A stretch of 64,000 nucleotides of DNA. Source: CAVXDY01 sp963721335. GTDB taxonomy: Bacteria > Actinomycetota > Thermoleophilia > Miltoncostaeales > Miltoncostaeaceae. Location: positions 620,001 through 684,000 of the forward strand of contig CAVRIV010000008.1 of the NCBI GenBank assembly GCA_963721335.1. Direction: 5' to 3'. This document shows, piece after piece, positions 55,144 to 62,917 of the stretch. A program made the position numbers and the translations under genes. The first letter of the stretch is position 1, and every line of letters starts with the position of its first letter. The notes under the pieces were generated by a model that saw nothing but the letters and a program-made list of their open reading frames with translations, did not search any database and had not been told where the DNA came from.

Positions 55144-55214
55144 TGGGGGATCGTCTAGCGGTAGGACGCCGGGTTCTGGCCCCGGTAGCGGGGGTTCGAA
55201 TCCTCCTCCCCCAG
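55144..55214 (+). tRNA. tRNA-Gln (anticodon CTG)
   Basis: 71 bases without CCA. Acceptor TGGGGGA pairs with TCCCCCA; D stem GTCT/GGAC; anticodon stem CCGGG/CCCGG with loop TTCTGGC, so anticodon CTG; T stem GGGGG/CCTCC with loop TTCGAAT; discriminator G. Starting T1 is usual for glutamine tRNAs. Confidence 0.96.
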
Positions 55215-55252
55215 CTTTCACCTCATCCGAGGCGGGTCAACCGATGGGCCGT

Positions 55253-55325
55253 GGCGCATTCGTCTAGGGGCCTAGGACGCCGCCCTCTCACGGCGGTAAC
55301 ACGGGTTCAAATCCCGTATGCGCTA
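55253..55325 (+). tRNA. tRNA-Glu (anticodon CTC)
   Basis: 73 bases without CCA. Acceptor GGCGCAT pairs with ATGCGCT (G-T wobble at the end); anticodon stem CCGCC/GGCGG with loop CTCTCAC, anticodon CTC; T stem ACGGG/CCCGT with loop TTCAAAT; discriminator A. Both this tRNA and tRNA-Gln belong to isotypes thiolated at U34 in other isoacceptors by MnmA. Confidence 0.96.
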
Positions 55326-55333
55326 CCTGTGGG

Positions 55334-55360
55334 AAGCCCTGCTGAGGCAGGGCTTTTCTC
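55334..55360 (+). terminator. Intrinsic terminator after the tRNA genes
   Basis: 9-bp stem AAGCCCTGC/GCAGGGCTT with TGAG loop, followed by TTCTC; read with the last stem bases the T-run is TTTTCTC. It is the most typical intrinsic terminator in the window. Confidence 0.8.
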
Positions 55361-55500
55361 GTTCCTGGACTCCGCCGCGAGCCTGTGGAGCGCCACGGAC
55401 TTTCTCCGGGTGGGGGGCGCCGGCGTGGGCCAACGCTCGGGAATGTTCCCTGGGGTTCGCGATCGTTTGAGTCCCGCGACAGTCCGGGTAGGCGATCCGT

Positions 55501-56241
55501 ATGGGGAAAACCGAAGCGACCGTCGCTCGCCCCCCTGTCGTCACTCAGACTGAGTGGGACGAGGCTCTGGCAGCCGTGACCGAGCGCGAACGGACCGTCG
55601 CCGCTGCAATGCACGAGCTCGCCGCCGCACGGAAGCGAATGCCGATGGTGCGGGTGGAGCGCGACTACGCGTTCGAGGGTCCTGACGGGCGGCGGTCACT
55701 GCCCGAGTTGTTCGACGGGCGCAGCCAGCTGATCCTCTACCGGTTCTTCTTCGAGGAGGGTGTCGACGGTTGGCCCGACGCCGGGTGCGTCGGCTGCTCG
55801 TCCGTCGCCGACGGCATCCCCGATCTCGGCCTCCTGCATGCTCGCGACATCACCTTCGCGATGGCATCGCCGGCACCTCAGGCGAACCTCCGCGGCTACG
55901 CCGAGCGCATGGGTTGGACCGATGTGCCCTGGTACACGATCTGCACCGAGCGCTTCTCGGCCGACTTCGGGGTCGACGAGTGGTTCGGCTTCAACGTCTT
56001 CCTGCGCGACGGCGACGATGTGTACCGCACCTACTTCCTCCAGCACGGATCGATGGTCCAATGGATCGGCAGCCTCTGGAGCATGTGGTCCTTGACGCCC
56101 TATGGCGGGCAGTCCGACGACGAGGACCTGCCCGACGGGTGGCCGCGGGCGCCGCAGTCGTTCTGGTTCCGCCGTCACGACGAGTTCGACGATCCGCCGC
56201 CGTCAGCCCGGCGGGGCGTCGACGCGGGCGATCGACCCTAG
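55501..56241 (+). CDS. DUF899 family protein (thioredoxin-like fold)
   Basis: 246 residues. The N-terminal helix TQTEWDEALAAVTERERTV, the RKRMPMVRVERDYAFEGPDG segment, DGRSQLILYRFFFEEG, and GCVGCSSVADGIPDLGLLHAR (with a CxxC-like GCVGCS) are typical of DUF899. The C-terminal part YGGQSDDEDLPDGWPRAPQS is also conserved in the family. Function is unknown; a redox or chaperone role is suspected for the fold. No ribosome site is visible before the ATG; TAGGCG lies six bases upstream, an imperfect -10. Confidence 0.88.
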   Translation: MGKTEATVARPPVVTQTEWDEALAAVTERERTVAAAMHELAAARKRMPMVRVERDYAFEGPDGRRSLPELFDGRSQLILYRFFFEEGVDGWPDAGCVGCSSVADGIPDLGLLHARDITFAMASPAPQANLRGYAERMGWTDVPWYTICTERFSADFGVDEWFGFNVFLRDGDDVYRTYFLQHGSMVQWIGSLWSMWSLTPYGGQSDDEDLPDGWPRAPQSFWFRRHDEFDDPPPSARRGVDAGDRP

Positions 56242-56311
56242 CGGCGGCCGACGGTCGCCTGCGCCGGCGTTCGGGAATGACACCCGACGCAGCCGGTGGC
56301 GGCCACGGGCG

Positions 56312-56719
56312 TCACGTCGTGATCGTCAGGGTCACCCTCGTCTTGACGTCGCTCAGGTCCTTGTAGTTGCCGGTGCCGGACGCCCCCGCGAACTCGCCTG
56401 TGCCGCCCACGATCTCGAGCGGGCCGACGTTCGCCGCTTCGCGGACGACCGTCGTGAGCTTGATCTGGCCCCGGCCGGTGAGCCTGACGGTCATGCGGCA
56501 GTCGAACCTGCGCTTGCCGGCTGTGCACACGAGCCGGTCGGTGCCCACTCTCCTGCCGTTCTGGAGCACCTTCTCGATCACAAGGAAGCCGTCGTCGGTG
56601 TCCCGCATCGCGGTCTGCACCGTGAAGAAGCGCAGGTGGGTGGTCGCTCCCGCCGCCGTGGTGGTCCCTCCCGCCGCGAGCAGGGCGGTCGCGGCCGTGA
56701 GGGCCAGTGCTCGTCTCAT
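56312..56719 (-). CDS. Secreted allene-oxide-cyclase/dirigent-like small barrel protein
   Basis: 135 residues. A signal peptide (RRALALTAATALLAAGGTTT) is followed by strand-rich sequence and the motif IVGGTGEFAGASGTGNYKDLS, found in AOC-like and dirigent-like barrels. Two cysteines (RLVCTAGKRRFDC) probably form a disulfide outside the cell. The ligand is unknown; similar bacterial proteins are not functionally defined. Confidence 0.7.
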   Translation of the reverse strand: MRRALALTAATALLAAGGTTTAAGATTHLRFFTVQTAMRDTDDGFLVIEKVLQNGRRVGTDRLVCTAGKRRFDCRMTVRLTGRGQIKLTTVVREAANVGPLEIVGGTGEFAGASGTGNYKDLSDVKTRVTLTITT

Positions 56720-56876
56720 GGTGCTGCCCCCCGATGGTCGTCGCGCGACGGACGCCCCCTTCGGGGCCTCGGCGCCATCCTGCCTCAGGCCGATGTACCC
56801 GTAAAGCGCCGGACGTCGCTCAGGCGTCCACGGCGTCGCAGAGCACAGGAGGTTCTTGCCGCCCCGGCCGCGCGCG

Positions 56877-57155
56877 TCAGTCCCGCGGGCGCAGGATCGC
56901 GAGCTGAGGAGCCGCCTCGGCCCTCGCGAGCGCCGCCTCGGCGGCCTGCGCCGGCTCGATGCCCCGCCTCTTCATGAGCTCGCCGTCGGGGAGGACGACG
57001 ATCATCTCCCAGTCGACACCCTCGCCGTGGCTCCCCTCTGCCGGGATCGTCTCGATCCTCGGACCCTCGATGCGACACCCCCGCTGCACGAGCGCCTCGG
57101 CGCGCGCGCGAAGATCCGCGCCGAGCTCGTGCCACCGATCGAGCGGGCCGGACAT
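56877..57155 (-). CDS. Hypothetical protein, 92 residues
   Basis: Reads as an alpha/beta protein: helix (LDRWHELGADLRARAEALVQ), strands (CRIEGPRIETIP, DWEMIVVLPDGEL), C-terminal helix (AQAAEAALARAEAAPQLAIL). No recognised family, no membrane helix. TAGGAT lies 9 bases before the ATG, suggesting a nearly leaderless mRNA. Confidence 0.55.
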   Translation of the reverse strand: MSGPLDRWHELGADLRARAEALVQRGCRIEGPRIETIPAEGSHGEGVDWEMIVVLPDGELMKRRGIEPAQAAEAALARAEAAPQLAILRPRD

Positions 57156-57176
57156 GTGATCGGGATCCTACCGCCG

Positions 57177-57803
57177 CTATTCCTTGCCGCCGATCGGCGT
57201 CTTCTCCCTCTGCGCCTCCGATGCCGGGCTCGGCGCCCGGGACGAGCGGCCGAAGCCCCCGGCGCGAAAATCGTCCTCGAGGTGGACGCTCTGGTTGTCG
57301 ACGGCCCACGCTCGAGCCGCGCGAGCGGCGGCGAGCTCGTCGGCGAAGCGCCCGAGGTTCACGTACCTGCCGCCGGAATAGCCGTAGGCGACCCACTCGT
57401 CGCGCTCCGGATCCCAGAGCACCCCTCGGTAGCGCGACCGGGTCCCATCGCCCGCGGGCGAGGCCTCCCGGCCCTCGACCACCTCGAGGTTCGCCGTGCG
57501 ATTGTCGAGGACGTCGCCGTTGCGATGCCGAACGTCGACCTCCTCCCGATCCACCAGGCCGAGTACCACGCGGGCCATCGTGGTCGGACGCCCGCCGGAG
57601 AGGGGGTGCGAGAAGGTCAGCGCCTCGCCGTCGGCGGTGAGCCGGTTCCAGGAATACCCTCTGATCCGGTCCGACCGAGGATCGATCGTGGCGTAGGCAG
57701 CGACCCTCCGCCCGGCCGCATCCGAGACCGGAACGAGCGTCGTCACCGCGTCGCGCGTGGCCAGGTTCCATCTCCTCGTCGAGGTGCGATCCGCCGTTCG
57801 CAC
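57177..57803 (-). CDS. HNH/AP2-domain protein (homing-endonuclease-like)
   Basis: 208 residues. The N-terminal half carries MARVVLGLVDREEVDVRHRN and GDVLDNRTANLEVV, the HNH_3-type motif (His, then Asn-Gly-Asp, then LDNR..NL). The middle (SRYRGVLWDPERDEWVAYGY, then VNLGRFADELAAARAARAWA) is an AP2-like DNA-binding fold, the pairing seen in phage and group I intron endonucleases. The C-terminus is disordered. It is free-standing, with no intron or intein visible around it. The GTG at 57803 has TAAAAT eight bases upstream. Confidence 0.8.
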   Translation of the reverse strand: MRTADRTSTRRWNLATRDAVTTLVPVSDAAGRRVAAYATIDPRSDRIRGYSWNRLTADGEALTFSHPLSGGRPTTMARVVLGLVDREEVDVRHRNGDVLDNRTANLEVVEGREASPAGDGTRSRYRGVLWDPERDEWVAYGYSGGRYVNLGRFADELAAARAARAWAVDNQSVHLEDDFRAGGFGRSSRAPSPASEAQREKTPIGGKE

Positions 57804-57811
57804 CGTCGAGG

Positions 57812-57817
57812 ATTTTA
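57812..57817 (-). promoter_or_regulatory. -10 element of the HNH-AP2 gene
   Basis: TAAAAT on the minus strand, 8 bases before the GTG at 57803; the most AT-rich hexamer nearby. A separate plus-strand TAATCT at 57859-57864 could serve the divergent PEBP gene. Confidence 0.5.
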
Positions 57818-57896
57818 CCACCGTCACTGGTGATGGTCGGTGAGAGGGCGGGGGCCGATAATCTGAGGGACGACACCACGACGAGGGGGTGCGCGC

Positions 57897-58378
57897 ATGG
57901 GCTCGGCCAGGAGACCGCCCGCGGCTCCGTTCACGATGACGAGCCCGGCGTTCGGGCTCGGCGAGCCGATTCCGGCCCGCCACACGTGCGACGGAGAGAA
58001 CCACTCCCCGGCGCTCCTGTGGACCGAGCCTCCGCCGGGGACCCGCGCGCTCGCGATCGCCATGGAGGACGCGGACGCACCCTCGGGGGACTTCGTCCAC
58101 TGGCTGGGGTGGGGCCTCGAGCCCCACCTCCGCGAGTTGCCCGAGGGCGTCGAGCCGCCCTTCGAGGGGCGAAACGGCTTCGGAAGGGTGGGCTACGCGG
58201 GCCCCTGCCCCCGATCGGGGACCCTCCTCACGAGTACGTCTTTCGCCTCTTCGCCCTCGGGCAGGCTCCGGACCTCCCGCCCGGGTCGCGGATGGACGAC
58301 CTGCGCGAGTTCCTCGCCGAGGAGTTGATCGAGGCGATCGAGCTGACCGGCACGTACGTCCGGCCGTCTCCGTCCTGA
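57897..58378 (+). pseudogene. YbhB/YbcL (PEBP) family protein, single-base frameshift
   Basis: The first part reads MTSPAFGLGEPIPARHTCDG, ENHSPALLWTEPPPGTRALA, MEDADAPSGDFVHWLGW and FGRVGYAGPCP, all phosphatidylethanolamine-binding-protein signatures. One C is missing in the run at 58208-58212. Restoring it continues PPIGDPPHEYVFRLFALGQA to a stop at 58376-58378, giving 160 residues. Both halves are intact and conserved, so a homopolymer error is likely. ATG 57897 has a GAGGGGG site. Function of bacterial PEBPs is mostly unknown. Confidence 0.82.
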
Positions 58379-58386
58379 TCGTTCGC

Positions 58387-59397
58387 TCAGGCGACGCCGG
58401 AACTCCTCCGGCGTCTCCGTGAGACGAGGAGCATCACGGCGAACGATGCCGCGGCCCAGGCCGCCAGGACCGCGATCGGCCGGGCGTGCTGGTACGGGTG
58501 GAAGTAGACGGCGTTGCGGAGCGAGGTGACGGCGGCGCCGGACGGAAGCCACTCCGAGACGATCGCGAACGGCCGCGGCAGCAGCGGCGGTGAGACCGCA
58601 CCGCCGGACGAGGTGTTGCCGAGCACGACGAAGAACAGCCACGTCGGGAGGATCGCCCAGCGGCCGATGAGGACGACCATCGTCGAGGCGAACGCCGCCA
58701 CCGTCAGCACCTGCAGCGTGAGGATCCCCCAGCTCTCGAGGACCGGCAGCGCGAGCCGGTCGAAGATCGGCCCGACGACGAGCGTCAGCACGAGAGCCGC
58801 CGCCAGCGCGAACGAGACGACGAACCACCACCACTGACGGAGCGGCAGGTCGCCCGCGTTCGCGCGCACCTGGAACACCGTGATGAAGCCGATGATCGTC
58901 GAGACCAGGACGAGGTAGAAGATGTCGACACCGTTCGGATCCGCCGGCGCGAGCGGGTGCGTGTCGACCACGCGGATCTGCGCGTCCGTGAACGCGACCC
59001 GCTCGAGGACGCGCGCGACCGACGCGCCGGCGGCGCTGGCCAGGTAGAGGTGCGGCGTGGGCTGCGTCAGATCGAGGGCCGCGTACACCTCCTGCTGATG
59101 CAGCGCCCGCCGCGCTGCGGCGAGCGAGGGGTAGGGCGTGAAGCGGAGGCTGTCCTCCGCGACGCCCTGGAGCGCGTCCACCGCCTGCACGTGTGACGCC
59201 GGGTCGCCGACGACCGCCGCGTCGATCGATCGGGGTACGGGATCGCCCAGCGCCAGGGTGTACGTGATGACGAAGAGCGATCCCATCACGATCGCCAGCG
59301 CGGCCACGAACGCAGCACGCTCCAACAGCGTCCACTGCCTCCGCGAGGCGAGTGGGCGTCCAGCCGTGTCGGAGGTCGCGTTCACACGCGGCGCCAC
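58387..59397 (-). CDS. DUF3533/ABC-2-like membrane protein
   Basis: 336 residues. An N-terminal helix (ERAAFVAALAIVMGSLFVIT) is followed by an extracytoplasmic domain of about 110 residues and five or six further helices (VDIFYLVLVSTIIGFITVFQ, WWWFVVSFALAAALVLTLVV, ILTLQVLTVAAFASTMVVLI, and a C-terminal pair). The NAVYFHPYQH segment near the end is typical of DUF3533/YhgE-like transport proteins. The GTG at 59397 has TAGCCT seven bases upstream and no ribosome site; a GTG two codons earlier is the alternative. Confidence 0.82.
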   Translation of the reverse strand: MAPRVNATSDTAGRPLASRRQWTLLERAAFVAALAIVMGSLFVITYTLALGDPVPRSIDAAVVGDPASHVQAVDALQGVAEDSLRFTPYPSLAAARRALHQQEVYAALDLTQPTPHLYLASAAGASVARVLERVAFTDAQIRVVDTHPLAPADPNGVDIFYLVLVSTIIGFITVFQVRANAGDLPLRQWWWFVVSFALAAALVLTLVVGPIFDRLALPVLESWGILTLQVLTVAAFASTMVVLIGRWAILPTWLFFVVLGNTSSGGAVSPPLLPRPFAIVSEWLPSGAAVTSLRNAVYFHPYQHARPIAVLAAWAAASFAVMLLVSRRRRRSSGVA

Positions 59398-59404
59398 GGG
59401 CACG

Positions 59405-59410
59405 AGGCTA
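59405..59410 (-). promoter_or_regulatory. -10 element of the DUF3533 gene, overlapping a stop codon
   Basis: TAGCCT, 7 bases before GTG 59397. Its first three bases are the TAG stop of the 30-residue peptide gene upstream. Confidence 0.5.
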
Positions 59411-59500
59411 GCGGTCGTGCCGGAAGATGGAGGTGGCCAGCAGGATCGTGACGAGGGCGATGCCGGCCCACAGGCCGTAGAGGAAGAGGATCGGAACCAT
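59408..59500 (-). CDS. 30-residue single-helix membrane peptide
   Basis: A short frame, M-V-P-I-L-F-L-Y-G-L-W-A-G-I-A-L-V-T-I-L followed by LATSIFRHDR. One transmembrane helix covers almost the whole peptide and the C-terminus is basic, so N-out/C-in is expected. The ATG has AAAGGA about 7 bases upstream. Its TAG stop overlaps the -10 hexamer of the DUF3533 membrane-protein gene. It may be a small partner of that protein or a regulatory leader peptide; both are inference. Confidence 0.65.
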   Translation of the reverse strand: MVPILFLYGLWAGIALVTILLATSIFRHDR

Positions 59501-59698
59501 GGGAGCGTCCTTTCACACGAGGCCGGAAGGCCGACCGGGACCCGGCGCCCGTGGCGAGGTTCCCGATCGGTTCAAGAGTGGCGGTGTGCGGCGTTCCCGT
59601 CGTCACCGCCAGCGGCCGTTCTCGCTCCCCGCCGGCTGCAAGTCCGGATTCCTGCTGGCTGCAATGCGTGGCGGCGCGTCGCTTGCGACGCTGGTCGT

Positions 59699-60071
59699 AT
59701 GACGCTCCGGGTCCTCATCGTGGATGACAACACGTCGTTCCTGGACGCTGCGCTGATCCTCCTCGAGCGGGAGGGGCTGCGCGTCGCAGGGGTCGCCTCG
59801 ACGGCCGCCGACGCGCGCCGACAGGCCCGGGAGCTCCGGCCGGATGTCGTCCTCGTCGAACATCACACTCGGGACGGAAAGCGGATTCGAGCTCGTCCGG
59901 GAGCTTGCCGAGCACGCTCGGGACGGCGGGCTCGCGATGATCCTGATCTCGACGCACGCGGAGGCGGACTTCGCGGATCTCATCGCCGAGAGCCCTGCGA
60001 CCGGGTTCCTCCCGAAGTCGGAGCTATCGGCGGACGCGATTCGCCGCATCCTCGACGGCCGCTCGCGCTGA
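59699..60071 (+). pseudogene. Stand-alone receiver-domain response regulator, single-base frameshift
   Basis: Begins TLRVLIVDDNTSFLDAALIL and continues LEREGLRVAGVA, then ELRPDVVLV. An extra A at 59859-59860 changes GAC-ATC to GAA-CAT. Removing it gives VDITLGTESGFELVRELAEH with phospho-acceptor Asp54, MILISTHAEADFADLI, and the Lys of GFLPKSELS, ending at 60071: 123 residues, a complete CheY-like receiver with no output domain. Close to the NarL and NarX-like genes, so it may share their kinase. Confidence 0.8.
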
Positions 60072-60086
60072 ACAGGGCTCCTGGCG

Positions 60087-60746
60087 CTACCGAGCGTCGA
60101 GAAAGGTGAGCACGGCCAGAACCCTGCGGTGGTCGTCCTCCGTCTCGGAGAGAGGCAGCTTGCTGAGGATGCTGCGCACGTGCTTCTCGACCGTGCCCTC
60201 GGTCACCCAGAGCCCCCGCGCGACGCCGGCGTTGGAGCGGCCTTCGGCCATGAGCGAGAGCACCTCCCGCTCGCGTGGTGTGAGCTGGCCGAGGGGGTCA
60301 TCGACGCGGCGGGCGGCGACGAGCTCCTGCACGAGCGCGGGATCGACGGCCGACCCTCCCTTGACGATCCTCCCGAGCGTCTCGATGAACTCGTCCACGT
60401 TCGTGACGCGGCTCTTCAGCAGATAGCCGCTGCGCTGCCCGCTGGCGAGCAGGTCCATGGCGTGCTCGACCTCGACATGAGCCGAGAGGACGAGAATCGC
60501 GGTCTGGGGGAACTCCTCGCGGATCGCGCGGGCCGCGTCAAGACCCTCCATGGAGTGGGTCGGAGGCATCCGGATGTCCACGATCGCAAGCTCGGGCCGG
60601 TGCTCGCGAACCAGCGCGATCAGCTCGGGGCCATCGCCGCATTGGCCCACGACCTCGAACGCCGAGCGCTCGAGCAGGCTCGCAAGGCCTTCGCGGAGGA
60701 GAACGTCGTCGTCCGCCAACGCCACCCGCGTGCGGCTCATGGTCAC
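60087..60746 (-). CDS. NarL/FixJ-type response regulator
   Basis: 219 residues. Receiver domain with acidic pocket Asp12-14, phospho-acceptor Asp57 (AIVDIRMPP), Ser/Thr of VLSAH and Lys of YLLKSR. The C-terminal LuxR helix-turn-helix is LTPREREVLSLMAEGRSNAG, then GTVEKHVRSILSKL. GTG 60746 has GATAAT seven bases upstream and no ribosome site. It is divergent from the zinc-peptide/kinase operon and is the likely partner of that kinase. Confidence 0.93.
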   Translation of the reverse strand: MTMSRTRVALADDDVLLREGLASLLERSAFEVVGQCGDGPELIALVREHRPELAIVDIRMPPTHSMEGLDAARAIREEFPQTAILVLSAHVEVEHAMDLLASGQRSGYLLKSRVTNVDEFIETLGRIVKGGSAVDPALVQELVAARRVDDPLGQLTPREREVLSLMAEGRSNAGVARGLWVTEGTVEKHVRSILSKLPLSETEDDHRRVLAVLTFLDAR

Positions 60747-60753
60747 GCCGGCG

Positions 60754-60759
60754 ATTATC
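60754..60759 (-). promoter_or_regulatory. -10 element of a leaderless response-regulator mRNA
   Basis: GATAAT, 7 bases before the GTG at 60746, no Shine-Dalgarno sequence. On the plus strand a TACCGT at 60763-60768 may serve the divergent operon. Confidence 0.5.
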
Positions 60760-60851
60760 GCTTACCGTCACGGACAATGGATCTGGTGGAGGTCAACCAT
60801 GTCGACCCAGGCTGGTTCGAGGCCCGAACACCAGCGAGCACGGGGGAAGCC

Positions 60852-61019
60852 ATGCCGGTCGAATATCAGTGCCCGTCCTGCGAGGAGACCTTCCGCGAGG
60901 AGACGGCCGAGGCCGTCCTGAAACGTGCGGCGGAACATGACCGCACCCATCACGGCGGACCGGAGAAACTGACGCCCGGCCTGGAAACAGCCCTCCGGGA
61001 GCACCTCCGCGTCGTCTGA
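60852..61019 (+). CDS. Small zinc-finger-like protein, 55 residues
   Basis: Contains CPSC near the N-terminus (PVEYQCPSCEETFREETAEA) and HDRTHHGG after a helix, a C2H2-type zinc-binding layout like DUF1059. The ATG has GGGGGAA three bases upstream. A longer frame from ATG 60777 (TACCGT eight bases before) would add 25 residues without similarity. The stop overlaps the kinase ATG by one base, so the two are co-translated. Confidence 0.68.
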   Translation: MPVEYQCPSCEETFREETAEAVLKRAAEHDRTHHGGPEKLTPGLETALREHLRVV

Positions 61020-62917
61020 TGCGAGGCGGTTTGACGCGCCGTGTGGCGATTGCGAGCGCGCTCCTCACGGTCGTCGTGGTCGCGGGCTTCATCGCGGTGC
61101 TGCTCGCGATCGACCACCTCCGCGAGTCGACGCAATCGAGACGCGACATCCGGCAGGAGCTCGTCGCGGCGAACGCGCTCCAGACGCTGGTGATCGACCT
61201 CGAGACGGGCCTGCGCGGGTATGTCCTGGCGCGGGACGATCGCTCGCTCGAGACCTGGAACGACGCGCGCGCCGGCTTTCCCGGCCAGGCCAGGACCCTG
61301 GAGCGGGGTGTCGCCGGCGAGCCGGTCCAGCTCGCCCGGATCCGGCAGATCGAGCAGGACGTCGCGGCCTACGTCCGCGACTACGCACTGCCCATCTTCG
61401 CGGCCGCGCGCCGGAACGATCCTTTGGCGCGCAGCCTCGCGGCCACCCCGGAGGGGAGTCGCCGCATCGACGCGATCCGAGAGGAGTTCACCGCGTTCCT
61501 GGCCAACGGAGCCGAGACGCTCGCAGCACGCGAGCGCAGCGCCGACAGGGCCGGTCGTGTCGCGGTCGCCGGCGCAGCGGTCGGCGCCGCGGGATCGATC
61601 CTCCTCATCCTTCTCTTCGCCGGTTACCTGACGCGGGTGATCGTTCGGCCGATCCGGCAGACGGCGCTGATGGCCGACCGGCTCGCCGGCGGCGACCTGA
61701 GTGCCCGCATGCCGGAGACCGACGTCGGCGAGATCGGTGCGCTCGAGCGCTCGTTCAACGTCATGGCGGACTCGCTGGAGAAGGACCGGGACGAGCTCGC
61801 CCGGCTCGCGGAGGAGCACGCGGCGCTCGGACGGGTCGCGACGCTCGTGGCCAGAGGAACGCCGGCCCGCGCGCTGTTCGCGGCGGTCGCCGAGGAGGTC
61901 GGGCAGCTCCTCCCCGTCGATCTCACGCACATGGGCCGCTACGAGTCCGACGGTACGGTGACCGTGGTCGCCGGCTGGAGCGGAGCCGGCGATCACGTCG
62001 CCCCCGGCGCGCGGCTGCCCCTCGGAGGGGAGAACGTCAGCACGGTTGTCTCACGGACCGGCCGTCCGTCCCGGATGGGCACCTACGCCGACGACGCCGG
62101 TCCCATCGGCGCGGCCGTCCGCTCGACCGGGATCCGCTCGTCCGTCGGGACGCCGATCATCGTCGAGGGCCGCCTCTGGGGCGTGATGATCGCCGCCTCG
62201 ACACTGGAGCAGCCCCTCCCCTCCCGCACCGAGGAGCGCCTCGCCGACTTCACGGACCTCGTGGCGACGGCGATCGCGAATGCCGCGAGCCGCGCCGATC
62301 TCGCTGCCTCACGGGCGCGGATCGTCGCCACCGCCGACGCCACCCGGCGGCGGATCGAGCGCGATCTGCACGACGGGGCACAGCAGCGGCTCGTCTCGCT
62401 CGCGCTCGAGCTGCGCGCCGCGCAGGCGGCGGTCCCGCCGGAGCTCGCCGGGCTCGAGGACGAGCTGACCCGCCTTGGCGAGGGGCTGGAGAGCGTGATG
62501 GACGATCTCCGAGAGATGGCGCGCGGGATCCACCCGGCGATCCTGGCCGAGGGCGGGCTCGGGCCGGCGCTGAAGACGCTCGCGCGCCGCTCCCCGATCC
62601 CCGTCCAGCTCGACGTGCGCACCGAGGGTCGGCTGCCGGAGCGCGTCGAGGTGGCGACGTACTACGTCGTCTCGGAGACGCTCACGAACGCCGCCAAGCA
62701 CGCGCACGCCTCGGTCGTCCACGTCAACGTGGAGGCGGTCGACGGTGTGCTTCGCGTCTCCGTCGGCGACGACGGCGCCGGCGGGGCGGATTCGGCGCGG
62801 GGCTCCGGCCTCGTCGGACTGAGGGACCGCGTCGAGGCCCTCGGCGGCGCGATCACGGTCCGGAGCCCCCTCGGCGCGGGCACATCCGTGCGGGTCGAGC
62901 TTCCGCTCAACGACTGA
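61019..62917 (+). CDS. NarX/DesK-type sensor histidine kinase (CHASE3-HAMP-GAF)
   Basis: 632 residues. TM1 (about 8-32), an extracytoplasmic CHASE3-like helical domain (LVIDLETGLRGYVLARDD), TM2 (about 180-203), HAMP (RPIRQTALMADRLAGGDLSA), GAF (about 280-430; VGTPIIVEGRLWGVMIAA), HisKA_3 dimerisation helix RRRIERDLHDGAQQRLVSL with His451, and a HATPase domain (SETLTNAAKHAHAS, GDDGAGGAD, GSGLVGLRDRVEALGG). The HDGxQQR form is the NarX/LiaS type that pairs with NarL-like regulators, present divergently at 60087. The signal is unknown. Confidence 0.93.
   Translation: MRGGLTRRVAIASALLTVVVVAGFIAVLLAIDHLRESTQSRRDIRQELVAANALQTLVIDLETGLRGYVLARDDRSLETWNDARAGFPGQARTLERGVAGEPVQLARIRQIEQDVAAYVRDYALPIFAAARRNDPLARSLAATPEGSRRIDAIREEFTAFLANGAETLAARERSADRAGRVAVAGAAVGAAGSILLILLFAGYLTRVIVRPIRQTALMADRLAGGDLSARMPETDVGEIGALERSFNVMADSLEKDRDELARLAEEHAALGRVATLVARGTPARALFAAVAEEVGQLLPVDLTHMGRYESDGTVTVVAGWSGAGDHVAPGARLPLGGENVSTVVSRTGRPSRMGTYADDAGPIGAAVRSTGIRSSVGTPIIVEGRLWGVMIAASTLEQPLPSRTEERLADFTDLVATAIANAASRADLAASRARIVATADATRRRIERDLHDGAQQRLVSLALELRAAQAAVPPELAGLEDELTRLGEGLESVMDDLREMARGIHPAILAEGGLGPALKTLARRSPIPVQLDVRTEGRLPERVEVATYYVVSETLTNAAKHAHASVVHVNVEAVDGVLRVSVGDDGAGGADSARGSGLVGLRDRVEALGGAITVRSPLGAGTSVRVELPLND

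Noticed and set aside
55253..55400. Integrated element at tRNA-Glu
   Set aside because: No integrase, no repeat of the tRNA 3' end and a normal terminator directly after the tRNA.
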